Assembly (NCBI GenBank): GCA_900129675.1
Contig: FSRD01000001.1
Span: 3,895,501 to 3,959,500, forward strand
Origin: Bradyrhizobium erythrophlei
GTDB lineage: Bacteria > Pseudomonadota > Alphaproteobacteria > Rhizobiales > Xanthobacteraceae
Direction of reading: 5' to 3'
Length of the DNA stretch: 64,000 bases
Under the pieces are notes generated by a model. The model did no database searches and was not told where the DNA came from. It saw only the letters and a program-made list of their open reading frames with translations. Made by a program: the position numbers and the translations under genes. This document shows positions 33,762-42,111 of the stretch, one piece after another. Position 1 is the first letter of the stretch. The number at the start of each line of letters is the position of its first letter.

Positions 33762-34233
33762 TGTTATCTCTTGCAGGGCCCTTAATAAAGTTGGGCCTTT
33801 CTGAAAACCAAACTGTACTCGAGAATGCTGGGCTTCCAAGCGGCGTTTGATTCAAGGTCGCTTCTGGAGAGGAGATGCGGTTATGAATCAGACGCCAGTT
33901 GATTTGGGAATCTGGAGGGTTCTGTGAGGTCGCGCTCACGCGAGGGCGCGGCAAGCGCTTATAACGCGACCTCATTGAAGCCGGATTGAACGAAGGCGCG
34001 GGAGAATATGCACGGTGGTGCGGCTATGGGGATAGTTTGAGATCGCGGGTTGCTATCGGCAGACTGCGGGGCTGACGCGGCGACGTTTTGGTTGCGCAAT
34101 GGCGGCAACTTGAGGCAGAGAGCATTTTACAGGCGGTCGCGATCGATGGCCCGCTGCATCGAATAGTTTCCGGCGCGCTGTTTGGCCGCACGGATTCGGC
34201 AGCGTCTGCGATGATCGAGACGACGGGATCATA
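33762..34233. other. Gap with an inverted repeat
   Basis: No supportable gene. GAGGTCGCG (about 33924) and CGCGACCTC (about 33965) form a 9-bp inverted repeat about 30 bases apart. Nothing else was recognised. Confidence 0.35.
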
Positions 34234-34392
34234 ATGACGAATGACGATCTTCGTGCACGGCATAAATTGGCTCACGATGTGTCGCACCGGTACGATTGGG
34301 TTGGAGCGGTTGTGAAGCTCACCAAGCGTACTGAAGGATCTCTGCGTCAGAAGGCTCTCAAGCTTGGAATTCGACTGGGTCACCGTCGCTAG
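34234..34392 (+). CDS. Small basic protein
   Basis: A 52-residue protein, MTNDDLRARHKLAHDVSHRY then DWVGAVVKLTKRTEGSLRQK, rich in Arg, Lys and His. The ribosome-binding site is weak (GGGA). Basic composition suggests nucleic-acid binding, but there is no known motif. Confidence 0.4.
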   Translation: MTNDDLRARHKLAHDVSHRYDWVGAVVKLTKRTEGSLRQKALKLGIRLGHRR

Positions 34393-34402
34393 TGGGCGTC
34401 AC

Positions 34403-34537
34403 ATGATGCTGTTCAACAAAATTTTCTCGACGAGGACGCTACTGCAGATCATCTGCGTTCTCGGCGCCGTCGTCACGATGAAGGTACTGAGCACCCACTA
34501 TGACTTCAGCTGGGCGGCAGCAATGGCGGCTGAATAA
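34403..34537 (+). CDS. Very small membrane protein
   Basis: A 44-residue frame, MMLFNKIFSTRTLLQIICVL then GAVVTMKVLSTHYDFSWAA, with one membrane helix. It starts 10 bases after the preceding small gene. No clear ribosome-binding site, though GGGCG lies a few bases upstream. Function unknown. Confidence 0.4.
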   Translation: MMLFNKIFSTRTLLQIICVLGAVVTMKVLSTHYDFSWAAAMAAE

Positions 34538-34720
34538 GAAACAGCCCCGAAGGGCCTACGGTTCGCAATCTCAAAGATCTGCAGCGGCATTCAACACCTG
34601 TCAGGTTCACTGTCGCGTCTTCTAGAAAACGCATTGCGAACTCGAAACGGTCACACCGTTTTAATGCCGCCGCCGCGTCCGCGGGCGTAGGGTGCGGGCA
34701 ACCAAGTCTAGGGAGATGCT

Positions 34721-34972
34721 ATGAACGACCCCGTAGGCTGTCGTGATATGGAATTATTGTGTCGCCGGCGCGCGACGTTCGATATCCAACACAGTTGGAA
34801 GTGGCTCGGCGAAGCGGAGCGGTGGAAAGACCTTGCACACCGCGAAGCTGCTTCTCGTTTTCAAAGGGGGCATCCGGGTCCAATGGCCATGGGTCCGAAT
34901 ACAATGGAAGGCGCGCGTCGCGCAATACGGCAAGCGTCTCAAGTTGAAGGCAAGAATTCGCCGCTAGAATGA
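34721..34972 (+). CDS. Small hypothetical protein
   Basis: An 83-residue protein with GGGAGA six bases before the ATG. HSWKWLGEAERWKDLAHREA and PMAMGPNTMEGARRAIRQ are protein-like and resemble a rhizobial orphan family. It has no signal or membrane segment. Function unknown. Confidence 0.6.
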   Translation: MNDPVGCRDMELLCRRRATFDIQHSWKWLGEAERWKDLAHREAASRFQRGHPGPMAMGPNTMEGARRAIRQASQVEGKNSPLE

Positions 34973-35006
34973 CGGCTCTCTTCCCCAACCTATCCTGGAA
35001 GAAGAA

Positions 35007-35026
35007 GCCCCGCGAAATAGCGGGGC
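35007..35026 (-). terminator. Terminator of the DUF3768 gene
   Basis: GCCCCGC-TATTTC-GCGGGGC on the minus strand followed by a pyrimidine run (TTCTTCTTCC), six bases after the stop of the DUF3768 gene. Confidence 0.75.
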
Positions 35027-35031
35027 AGGGA

Positions 35032-35364
35032 TTAGTAATCCTCGGCAAGCATCAACGTGCCAACGCGGGTTGTCTTATCGGGATCAGCGGGATCTTCCGA
35101 CCCGCCGTCCATATCCGTGTTGTAGTAATCGCATTTCCAAAAGAAGGTGCGGTTACAGTGCTCAAAGCTTAGAAAGTCGTGCTCGCCGTGCGGGTCGTTC
35201 TCCGGGGTAAAATCATCAAACTCCGCGAGCTTCACCAGTGCAGATGCTTTCACCATATCTGGCAACGCGGCAACACTCGCGGTCATCACCATCTTTTCGC
35301 CAGCAAACGTCTTACGAAAAGCGTCGTTTAACTCTCGGATACGCGAAACCGGGTTCTCTTTCAT
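35032..35364 (-). CDS. DUF3768 protein
   Basis: A 110-residue protein whose ATG has AGGAGG six bases upstream. SRIRELNDAFRKTFAGEKMV, SFEHCNRTFFWKCDYYNTDM and DKTTRVGTLMLAEDY are the hallmarks of DUF3768, a soluble family common on plasmids and phages of alphaproteobacteria. No known activity. It has its own terminator. Confidence 0.85.
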   Translation of the reverse strand: MKENPVSRIRELNDAFRKTFAGEKMVMTASVAALPDMVKASALVKLAEFDDFTPENDPHGEHDFLSFEHCNRTFFWKCDYYNTDMDGGSEDPADPDKTTRVGTLMLAEDY

Positions 35365-35416
35365 GAGCGTCCTCCTATGTTGAAAGAACGCACTTAATTT
35401 ACCGTACAAAAGAAAA

Positions 35417-35434
35417 CCCCGCGTCTTAGCGGGG
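35417..35434 (-). terminator. Terminator for leftward transcription
   Basis: CCCCGC-TAAGAC-GCGGGG on the minus strand followed by TTTTCTTTT. It would stop transcripts arriving from the gene at 35620-36003. Confidence 0.75.
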
Positions 35435-35619
35435 GGATTGCTCTGCACCTTGCGGTCCTACGTTCTCAACGCGGCTTTCCAAGTCCCTCACCGCGCCAGC
35501 GCCCGTCGCCGCTGCTCTGGGAAGATTCGCACAAAGCTACCGGTACAGTTGGTATGTTCGAGGTCCTTACTCGACAGCCCTCACCAAAGACTAACCAAAA
35601 ATATTTGAAATTTTTAGCG

Positions 35620-36003
35620 TCAGCCGATGTTCGTCAATTGATGCGTCGGATATCCGAGGATGGTGCTTGTTCGGCCTGTGTCGCGATCAACGTAGATGAA
35701 TGCCGGTCCGTCGATGCGATAGTGGCCCTTCCAACCGATCGCGAAGGTGGTATCAGTCTCGTCGATGTGGATCGGTTCGGGGTCTCCATCCCGGGCCAGT
35801 CGTGCAGCGAGTTGGTCGGAAGGGTCAAGCAGCCACGCATCGCCAGATTTGCTCGAGAACAGGATGAGCTGACCGATGCTGATCACGCGTCCGGTGTGGT
35901 CGGCTGCCCGACGCTGAATGTAACGGACCTCATCGGTGAGACGAAAGCTCTTGCCGTCCACCATGCGCTTGCCCGGTCCACGCTTGATGCCGGTGTTAGC
36001 CAT
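35620..36003 (-). CDS. Hypothetical protein, divergent and start-overlapping with the next gene
   Basis: A 127-residue protein beginning MANTGIKRGPGKRMVDGKSF, with ISIGQLILFSSKSGDAWLLD and GWKGHYRIDGPAFIYVDRDT. It is beta-rich with regular strand patterns and clearly protein-like, but no family is recognised. Its ATG and that of the plus-strand gene overlap in the palindrome CATG (36001-36004), so no intergenic promoter exists between them. This is odd for two native genes. Confidence 0.55.
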   Translation of the reverse strand: MANTGIKRGPGKRMVDGKSFRLTDEVRYIQRRAADHTGRVISIGQLILFSSKSGDAWLLDPSDQLAARLARDGDPEPIHIDETDTTFAIGWKGHYRIDGPAFIYVDRDTGRTSTILGYPTHQLTNIG

Positions 36004-37621
36004 GGAACTTTTCACCAAATTGTTCGGCGACTTGCTGCTGTTCGTTTACCATTGCTTCGACCGCATTGTCATTCACGGCTACCTCAGTGGGCTGTCACGG
36101 CCCGAACAGGTAGTGCACTTTTTCCGAAAGGTCGTTGGCATTCCTGTGGTCAGCAAAGAGATCTTGAGCCAGCGAACGGCCGACTACCAGAACTGGGTCG
36201 AGGCCTTCGCCCGCAATCATAATATCCCGATCGAGTGGGCCGAAAAGGGGGTGCGCAAGGAAGACTATGTGCTCCCCTGGCTACGCCGAATGACAAAGAG
36301 GAACGCCTATGGCGTTTATTTCATCTTCAAGAGTATGGAACAGGGCCCGACCTTCCGGGTCAGCGTGCCGAAGTATCCCACCAAGGATCCAAACCACCGC
36401 ATCCTCGCCCGCCAGCGCAGCCGCTTCACACACGACTACTTCTATATCCGCGATGAAGTTCTCGGCCCCATGGTGATGCGTGTCGCAACCTTCTTCCCCT
36501 TCCAAACGACATATTACCTCAACGGCCACAACTTCATCGAGCAGGAGCTCAATCGTGAGCAGGTCGGCTTCCGCAAGAATGACAATGCCTTCCTGGCGAT
36601 TGACGACATCGCTGCACTCCAGGCCGCTGCCGACAGACTGAGCCCCGACATCATTCGCAAACGGCTCGACTATTGGACCCTGATCCTCGGGCCCAAGTTC
36701 TCCGTCAAGGAGCGTAAGCGGGTAAAGCTGTCGCGCTTCTATGCCATCTCGCAAATCGAATATTGCCGCAACTTCATCTTCAAACGGAACTTTCCCATCC
36801 ACAAACTGTTCGAACGCGGCTGCGAGCTCGGACTGTGGCGGCTGACAGCCCACAAGATTGCCGAGATCTTCGGCGCCCGCCTACACCGCAGGCTGCCCGG
36901 CAAGCTCGCCACCGTCATCGATCAGATCGAGCATGGCCATCACGTCTTCCGCGCCTACTTCAAGCACGCCTTCCTGAAGCAGTACGAAAAGTTCGCAACG
37001 TTCTTGCGCAATGAGCTCTGCTCCAACAACCTCAACGACTTCGGCCTCAAAAAGGGATTGGACAATCTCGACGCCGTCCGCCAGACCTTCCAAGTCATCA
37101 CCAGCCGCTTCGCTGGCTTCCAGGCCCAGTGGCTCAACGTTCACGTCGACTTCCCGCTTTTGCAGCGGATTGCGCTGCCGATCACCATCGGTTCGGTCCG
37201 CTATCCCGGCATCAAAATCCACGACAGACGAGTCATTCGGCTTCTCGAGGTTCTCTTGCATGGCGCCACTCACGTCGGCGGCTGGACCGCGAAGGAAATC
37301 CACCAATCCGTCCTCACGACCTTCAGTCTCTCCGAACCATCTTATGGTCTGAACCAACTGCGCTACGATCTGCGCAAGCTCAAAGGTCACGGACTGCTTG
37401 AACGCGACGGATCCCGCTACGCTTACCGCCTCACCTCAAAGGGTGTTCAAGTCGCCTTGCTATTTCTGTTCTTCCACAAACGGCTGTGCGGACCACTTGC
37501 CAACAGCCGCTTCCACCGCCGTCCGGACCCTCAAAATCGCCCAGACAGCCGACTCGAAGCCGCCTACCACCGCGCCGACAAGGCCATCCAGAATATCGTC
37601 GATTTGCTCGCTACCGCGTGA
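36002..37621 (+). CDS. Large protein of a widespread family of unknown function
   Basis: A 539-residue protein: LLLFVYHCFDRIVIHGYLSG at the start, WAEKGVRKEDYVLPWL, FRVSVPKYPTKDPNHR, YYLNGHNFIEQEL, FAISQIEYCRNFIFKRN-like blocks in the middle, and a C-terminal winged-helix-like region (SYGLNQLRYDLRKLKGHGLL, ERDGSRYAYRLTSKG). I recall similar proteins as multi-copy hypothetical proteins in many bacteria, which suggests a mobile or recombinational role, but no catalytic motif is known to me. No ribosome-binding site precedes the ATG. Its 3' end is duplicated downstream. Confidence 0.75.
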   Translation: MELFTKLFGDLLLFVYHCFDRIVIHGYLSGLSRPEQVVHFFRKVVGIPVVSKEILSQRTADYQNWVEAFARNHNIPIEWAEKGVRKEDYVLPWLRRMTKRNAYGVYFIFKSMEQGPTFRVSVPKYPTKDPNHRILARQRSRFTHDYFYIRDEVLGPMVMRVATFFPFQTTYYLNGHNFIEQELNREQVGFRKNDNAFLAIDDIAALQAAADRLSPDIIRKRLDYWTLILGPKFSVKERKRVKLSRFYAISQIEYCRNFIFKRNFPIHKLFERGCELGLWRLTAHKIAEIFGARLHRRLPGKLATVIDQIEHGHHVFRAYFKHAFLKQYEKFATFLRNELCSNNLNDFGLKKGLDNLDAVRQTFQVITSRFAGFQAQWLNVHVDFPLLQRIALPITIGSVRYPGIKIHDRRVIRLLEVLLHGATHVGGWTAKEIHQSVLTTFSLSEPSYGLNQLRYDLRKLKGHGLLERDGSRYAYRLTSKGVQVALLFLFFHKRLCGPLANSRFHRRPDPQNRPDSRLEAAYHRADKAIQNIVDLLATA

Positions 37622-37866
37622 CGGAGCCACTTCATTGTTGGAGTCGTCTTATTTAACATCCCGCAGGCTAAACAAACGGCTGTGCGGACCACTTGCCAAC
37701 AGCCGCTTCCACCGCCGTCCGGACCCTCAAAATCGCCCAGACAGCCGACTCGAAGCCGCCTACCACCGCGCCGACAAGGCCATCCAGAATATCGTCGATT
37801 TGCTCGCTACCGCGTGACGGAGCCACTTCATTGTTGGAGTCGTCTTATTTAACATCCCGCAGGCTA
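37476..37866. repeat. 196-bp tandem duplication at the 3' end of the 36 kb gene
   Basis: ACAAACGGCTGTGCGGACCA starts at 37476 and again at 37672; the two copies (37476-37670, 37672-37866) read the same throughout and end CATCCCGCAGGCTA. Each contains the last ~48 codons of the gene and about 45 bases past its stop. The second copy is thus a useless gene end, followed directly by a truncated host gene at 37867. Confidence 0.9.
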
Positions 37867-38168
37867 GAATCTATTATGCACTTGCCTCGGCTCTCGCCGC
37901 GGGTGACCAACCCCCTGAAGACAAAAAACTCAAACCGGCGCTTCAGGAAAAGCTGGCGGCGCTGCGAGGTTTGTTTACGGTCCCGCCCGATGTCGGCTTG
38001 GACGAACCGGCTTGGTACGAACTCTTGGCCTCTTGGCACTATCTCTTGAAGGTCAGTGGGCTCGCTCCGCAGAAGGCGCAGGAAACGATGAGTAATACCA
38101 AGCCGCATCTTGTCAGTTACATCAGCAAAGCTGATCAGGAGTTGCGTCAGCGGCGGCTGCTTGACTGA
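37867..38168 (+). pseudogene. C-terminal part of an unrecognised protein upstream of the HD gene
   Basis: A frame without a start begins right at the end of the duplication: IYYALASALAAGDQPPEDKK, then GLFTVPPDVGLDEPAWYELL, ASWHYLLKVSGLAPQKAQET and ISKADQELRQRRLLD. It is mostly helical and protein-like. The N-terminus has been removed by the insertion or duplication. It ends eight bases before the HD gene, so the two were probably an operon and may have worked together. Confidence 0.55.
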
Positions 38169-38176
38169 AAATAGGG

Positions 38177-39582
38177 ATGGACGGTTTCCATTTCAGACGC
38201 CTCACTGATCCGGTCCACGGCACCTTTGGTATCAGTGAGCTGGAGTCGGATGTTCTATCCACTCCCGCATTCCAGCGGCTTCACAACGTGAAGCAGTTGG
38301 GTCTGGCCCACTTAGTCTATCCGGGGGCTGGCTACTCGCGCTTCTCGCATTCCGTAGGTGCCTGCCATGTCGCAGGTAGGATGATGCGCGCCATCAATCA
38401 GAACTGCAAGCGCGAGTGGGATGATCATGCTGTCCAACTCTACGTCTTGCAGCTCTCTTACATGATGTCGGTCACTATCCATTCTCTCACGCCACTGAGC
38501 ACGTACTGCAAAACCACTACAAAGCAGAGACATATCTAACAGATACTGCCGACGACGAGTTGATCGGACCAAACCCCGACATACCCGAAGATCCCGCCGC
38601 ATATGATCACGAAACGCTGGGGCGAAAGATCATTGAGATAGACGATGATATCGGCTCCGTTCTGAAAAAACATGGATTCACGAGGGAAGAAATTCGGTCG
38701 GTGTTCAGCCGTGAACAGCCGGACATGCTCTCCAATCTCGTGAGTTCGGATTTGGACTGTGATCGTCTCGATTATCTGATGAGAACAGCGCATGGGGCAG
38801 GTATCCCGTACGGCGGTGTCGATGTGGAGTACCTCACTACACAGACGTGCGTGGATTCGGAAGGCAACCTGTGCCTCACAAGTAAGGCGCTCAGGGCCGC
38901 TGATCATTTCCTTGTTTCGCGATACTACGACTACACCCAGGTCGCTTATCACAAAACCGTCGTCGGCTTGGAAGAGGTGCTGAAAGACGTCATTGCGGGG
39001 CTGGTCCGCCGAGGGCTCGATTGCTCTGGGCGCACCATGAAGCAAATGATCGTTGACGGCACATTTGCTGCTTTCGACGATCAGGCGCTGATTTCCCGAA
39101 TGCGAGCAGCACTGCAAGCTGCCGGCCCAGACGACGACATCTTTCGCCGCAAACTAAACTCGGTTTTGAAGCGGGAAGCGCCGAAGTTGATCGCTGCTTC
39201 CGAACGAATAGCACCGCGAACACGAGACAACGACTATCTCAACAATGTAGACCAGTTGAGAAAGGGCATTCCCGCTTGGGCCGGAGAGTTCGGTATACCG
39301 CCTGATCTATGGCACTTGTGGAAGGCAAAGCTGAATCTGAGCAAGATCGGCTCCACAATTTCCGTAGGGGATGCCGATGGAGATGGCTTTGAGGAGGAAC
39401 GTCAGCAGGTGGTCCGTATCCTGACAACTCATCACCATGACGAGTGCAGCAAAAGTAAGCCCTTGATTGATCATGACTTCGCGCTAATGAAACAGTTGGC
39501 TAATGTGCGACTGTACTCCGGCTCTATGTTCATTTTTGTAAAAATCCTGCAGAACTCAGAGAAGCGATTGGCAAAAAGATAA
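38177..39582 (+). pseudogene. HD-domain phosphohydrolase (dNTPase-like) with a frameshift
   Basis: Begins MDGFHFRRLTDPVHGTFGIS, with LSTPAFQRLHNVKQLGLAHL and GYSRFSHSVGACHVA, then, after a one-base deletion near 38447, ALLHDVGHYPFSHATEHVLQ and SSDLDCDRLDYLMRTAHGAG. The H...HD...D pattern is that of SAMHD1/dGTPase-type metal-dependent phosphohydrolases that cleave dNTPs or related nucleotides. The combined length of ~468 residues is normal. Such enzymes appear both in nucleotide housekeeping and in phage defence. The indel could be a sequencing error. Confidence 0.85.
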
Positions 39583-39748
39583 GGTCGGATCTTCCACACT
39601 TCCCATTTTCATGAATGGAAGGCGTGGGACACGACCATCAGGCCGAGGGGCCATGGGGGAGGTCGCCCGCCATTCCCTTCGAGCCACCCCTTCAGAGATT
39701 TTTGCCAACTATCGCGAACCCAAGCGAGACTAGGCCCCGAGGTGTCTC

Positions 39749-39937
39749 TCAGGATTTGTACCGTCGGAACGTGACCACGTCGCCGTCTGCGGCCTTGATG
39801 ACTGCCTCAGCCATCTCGGTCAACTTGAACCCACGGCAAGCCATAACCTCGGCTGCCCCCTGCCTCTGCAGCTCATCAATGATGGCATCGCAGACATTCA
39901 TCAGTCTGGCTATCCGGGCAGTCCCATCAATGGGCAT
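39749..39937 (-). CDS. Small orphan protein, paralogue A
   Basis: A 62-residue protein, MPIDGTARIARLMNVCDAII, with GGAGG seven bases before the ATG. The rest is DELQRQGAAEVMACRGFKL then TEMAEAVIKAADGDVV. It is about 60% identical in layout to the next gene upstream (39973-40164), so the pair arose by tandem duplication. Predicted all-helical. Function unknown. Confidence 0.65.
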   Translation of the reverse strand: MPIDGTARIARLMNVCDAIIDELQRQGAAEVMACRGFKLTEMAEAVIKAADGDVVTFRRYKS

Positions 39938-39972
39938 GATTGGGCCTCCTATCGTATCGGGGATCATAGAGT

Positions 39973-40164
39973 TCATCGCTCGGTCTTGCGGGTCGGGATC
40001 GGGACCACGTCGCCGTCTGCCGCCTTGATGACCGCCCTGGCCATCTCGGTAACATTGAACCCTCGGTCAGCCACGATATCCAGTACCCCCTGTCGCTGCA
40101 GCTCCTCGATCACAGCCTCAGCCACGTTCATTAGGCGGGCTAGTCTGGCAGTCTCATCGGTCAT
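39973..40164 (-). CDS. Small orphan protein, paralogue B
   Basis: A 63-residue protein, MTDETARLARLMNVAEAVIE then ELQRQGVLDIVADRGFNVTE and MARAVIKAADGDVVP. It is the sister of the gene at 39749 and lies 35 bases upstream on the same strand; the two likely share a transcript. The conserved core is ARLMNV..A.I.ELQRQG and AVIKAADGDVV. Confidence 0.65.
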   Translation of the reverse strand: MTDETARLARLMNVAEAVIEELQRQGVLDIVADRGFNVTEMARAVIKAADGDVVPIPTRKTER

Positions 40165-40189
40165 GATGATCAGTGTCCTCTCTTAGGGG

Positions 40190-40270
40190 GCCACTCGTCA
40201 TGGGGCACCCTCAGGTGACCCCTCAGCACCCCCCAAGAAGCCTCAGTACCCCCAAGGAGTATCCCTAAGG
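40190..40270 (-). other. G-run-rich leader with G-quadruplex potential
   Basis: The minus strand has GGGGGTACTGAGG, GGGGGGTGCTGAGGGG, GAGGGTGCCCC and further G-runs within about 80 bases, between the gene at 40298 and the paralogue pair it may precede. Four or more runs of three or more G at short spacing allow G-quadruplex formation. No gene is encoded. Confidence 0.4.
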
Positions 40271-40297
40271 TAACCGGGAGGGAGCAGCATAGGAGAG

Positions 40298-40492
40298 TTA
40301 AGGGCGACCCTCGGGTGGGGCATAGTGGCGCAGCTTCGCCACTGGACGCTCAGCATCCCAAATCTCGATGTCGTGGCCGTCGAGGTACTGGCGAGCCTCC
40401 ATACGGGCGGCTTCGTCGTCCTGCGCTTCGAGGACATGCGCCCGTATGATGTGCTCGTTGTGATCGAGCAAGTAGGCCCGATAGGTCCCCAT
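40298..40492 (-). CDS. Small hypothetical protein
   Basis: A 64-residue protein, MGTYRAYLLDHNEHIIRAHV then LEAQDDEAARMEARQYLDGH and DIEIWDAERPVAKLRHY. This strand-helix-strand family is common in Bradyrhizobium and relatives as tiny single-domain proteins, with a conserved (Y/F)RAYL.D and DG(H)D.E.WD. Function unknown. Confidence 0.7.
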   Translation of the reverse strand: MGTYRAYLLDHNEHIIRAHVLEAQDDEAARMEARQYLDGHDIEIWDAERPVAKLRHYAPPEGRP

Positions 40493-40501
40493 TACAGAAA
40501 C

Positions 40502-41068
40502 CTACCGCAAAGCTCCCTCAACCGCCAAGAGGCTACCTGCGCTTCCGATCATGATCGAGCAGGCGAAGTGGGTCGCCGTTAGCTTAGCTAAGCTAGGTGA
40601 TGATCGGCGACGCACGTTCAGCTTCCGTGGTGCGGGCCGCGTTGCGGCCTTCGCGCTTGTAACCGTCACCCTCAGCACGTTCTTCGCATTCTCGTAGAGC
40701 AGCTCCGCAGCGCCCTGAACATCCTTGCCGATGTACCGCAGCACCTTGCCTCTGCTCGCGGGATAGACGTGCAGCTCGTTGGCACCCCCGACGCCCTGCG
40801 CCCAGCGTTTGTGCGTACCGGAAGCAAGGCGATGAACGATCTTTGCAGCTTGGACGCGCCTGAACTCAACGGTATCGACGCCTTGTATGTCGTCCCGAAC
40901 GATCATCTCGACCGCAAGCCACACGCTCACCACAAGGAGCGGATCAACACCGTGCTTGCGAAGACGCGCCCACGCCTTCGTTGCCCGTTCCCTCGGCGGC
41001 AGTCCACGCAGCCGGAACGCTTCCTCGTGAGGACCTGCGTTGGCGTACAGGGTAGGCTCCGCAAACAC
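40502..41068 (-). CDS. Hypothetical protein
   Basis: A 188-residue protein starting from GTG (VFAEPTLYANAGPHEEAFRL). It has a helical middle (LLVVSVWLAVEMIVRDDIQG, RVQAAKIVHRLASGTHKRW) and a basic C-terminal region. No family recognised. The codons look coding, but the start is uncertain because there is no strong ribosome-binding site. It lies nine bases upstream of the small gene at 40298-40492, so the two may be co-transcribed. Confidence 0.5.
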   Translation of the reverse strand: MFAEPTLYANAGPHEEAFRLRGLPPRERATKAWARLRKHGVDPLLVVSVWLAVEMIVRDDIQGVDTVEFRRVQAAKIVHRLASGTHKRWAQGVGGANELHVYPASRGKVLRYIGKDVQGAAELLYENAKNVLRVTVTSAKAATRPAPRKLNVRRRSSPSLAKLTATHFACSIMIGSAGSLLAVEGALR

Positions 41069-41083
41069 TCCACCACTGATTTG

Positions 41084-41108
41084 GTTAAAAATCCATCCCC
41101 TTTCGGGG
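41084..41108. repeat. 25-bp repeat with CCCC-TTTC-GGGG hairpin, copy 1
   Basis: GTTAAAAATCCATCCCCTTT CGGGG occurs here and identically at 42279-42303. Read on the minus strand, it gives a short hairpin (CCCCGAAAGGGG) followed by ATGGATTTTTAAC, which could act as a weak terminator. Translated frames through both copies share the peptide PKGDGFLT. Confidence 0.6.
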
Positions 41109-41197
41109 AGATTCGCTTGCGCGCGCGCTCAGGTTGCGGAAACATCCGCCGCCGGCTGGTCGAGCTCGGCCTCGGCGCGGCAAAATGAGGAAGAACA

Positions 41198-41392
41198 ATG
41201 GTTGACCCTCTCATCGCGAAAGCAGTGCAATTGAAGATAGCCACACCTGAGGAGAAGGCGGTGGGTCGCATTTTCGGCGAAGATGAACTTCGAGATATTC
41301 TCGTCTGGGCTAAATCGCAGTCTGCCGAGTTGGGGCTGGTGACGGCGGTCCGCCGCCTGGTCGAGCTTGGGCTAAAGACGAAAGGGAAATGA
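41198..41392 (+). CDS. Small helical protein
   Basis: A 64-residue protein, MVDPLIAKAVQLKIATPEEK then LRDILVWAKSQSAELGLVTA and VRRLVELGLKTKGK, with GAGGAAG before the ATG. Just upstream (about 41130-41188) another frame ends NIRRRLVELGLGAAK, so a degraded paralogue precedes it. The RRLVELGL ending resembles ribbon-helix-helix-like or repressor tails, but this is not certain. Confidence 0.6.
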   Translation: MVDPLIAKAVQLKIATPEEKAVGRIFGEDELRDILVWAKSQSAELGLVTAVRRLVELGLKTKGK

Positions 41393-41396
41393 AGCC

Positions 41397-41573
41397 ATGG
41401 CGATCATTTCGGTCCTGATCGGAGTTCTGATTATTGTTGTCGTGGGGGCCATCTGCTTTTGGGCAATCGACAAATTTGCGACCGACGGCCGATTGGCGAA
41501 CCTTCTCAAGTTGCTGGTGGTGCTCGTTTGCTTAGGTGCGATTGTGCAACGTCTGCTCGTACTGACTTATTGA
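41397..41573 (+). CDS. Small membrane protein
   Basis: A 58-residue protein with two hydrophobic helices (VLIGVLIIVVVGAICFWAI, LLKLLVVLVCLGAIVQRLLV) joined by a short polar loop. It starts four bases after the preceding stop. The size and two-helix layout recall small holin-like or orphan inner-membrane proteins. No assignment. Confidence 0.55.
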   Translation: MAIISVLIGVLIIVVVGAICFWAIDKFATDGRLANLLKLLVVLVCLGAIVQRLLVLTY

Positions 41574-41607
41574 TCGACGCTATTCTGATTGATCGGAGGA
41601 GTCCTAG

Positions 41608-41760
41608 TTGAGCATCCTCTCCGGAATGCAATATCCGCACTGGTTGATGGTAGCTGGAGCCGTCCTGGTGGTGCTAGGATTTGTCGGTTTGGCGTTTCGG
41701 CGAAACGGGAATGCTGAGGCCGATCGTGAGCCGACGGAAGTGAAGGAAAATCGGAAATGA
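41608..41760 (+). CDS. Very small membrane protein starting from TTG
   Basis: A 50-residue protein from a TTG with AGGAG seven bases upstream. It has one membrane helix (WLMVAGAVLVVLGFVGLAF) followed by a charged tail ending EVKENRK. It is part of a run of tiny genes on the plus strand. The start may be off by a base or two. Confidence 0.45.
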   Translation: MSILSGMQYPHWLMVAGAVLVVLGFVGLAFRRNGNAEADREPTEVKENRK

Positions 41761-41827
41761 GCCTCGGGCTGAAGGCGAAGGGGAAATAACTGGCGGGGCG
41801 GTAAACCTAGGCGCACCGGAGAAATCC

Positions 41828-42022
41828 ATGGCCGACGCAGATGACTTCAGATTGATTCGAGATATCGTGGCACATGGCGGTCATAGACAGACGCTCGGCA
41901 ACGTCGACCGCACGAGATATCAGCGTCTGGTGGACCTGGGCTGGCTTGACGCTTTCTCCATCAACATTAGCGACGTCCTGTATAAGGTAACGGAGCGCGG
42001 AAAAGCGGCGGCGGCGCGATGA
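41828..42022 (+). CDS. Small winged-helix-like protein
   Basis: A 64-residue protein, MADADDFRLIRDIVAHGGHR then QTLGNVDRTRYQRLVDLGWL and VLYKVTERGKAAAAR, with GGAGA before the ATG. The final helix-turn-strand pattern (RLVDLGWL ... YKVTERGK) is that of a minimal winged helix, so DNA or protein binding is possible. It is not a named family. Confidence 0.6.
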   Translation: MADADDFRLIRDIVAHGGHRQTLGNVDRTRYQRLVDLGWLDAFSINISDVLYKVTERGKAAAAR

Positions 42023-42111
42023 TCGCGGTCCTAAAGGCAAAACCGGGGGCATAGAGCGTGCACAGGGTCAGGCAGTTCGTTGAGGTTGGTGGCGGTCGGA
42101 TAGGCTACGCG

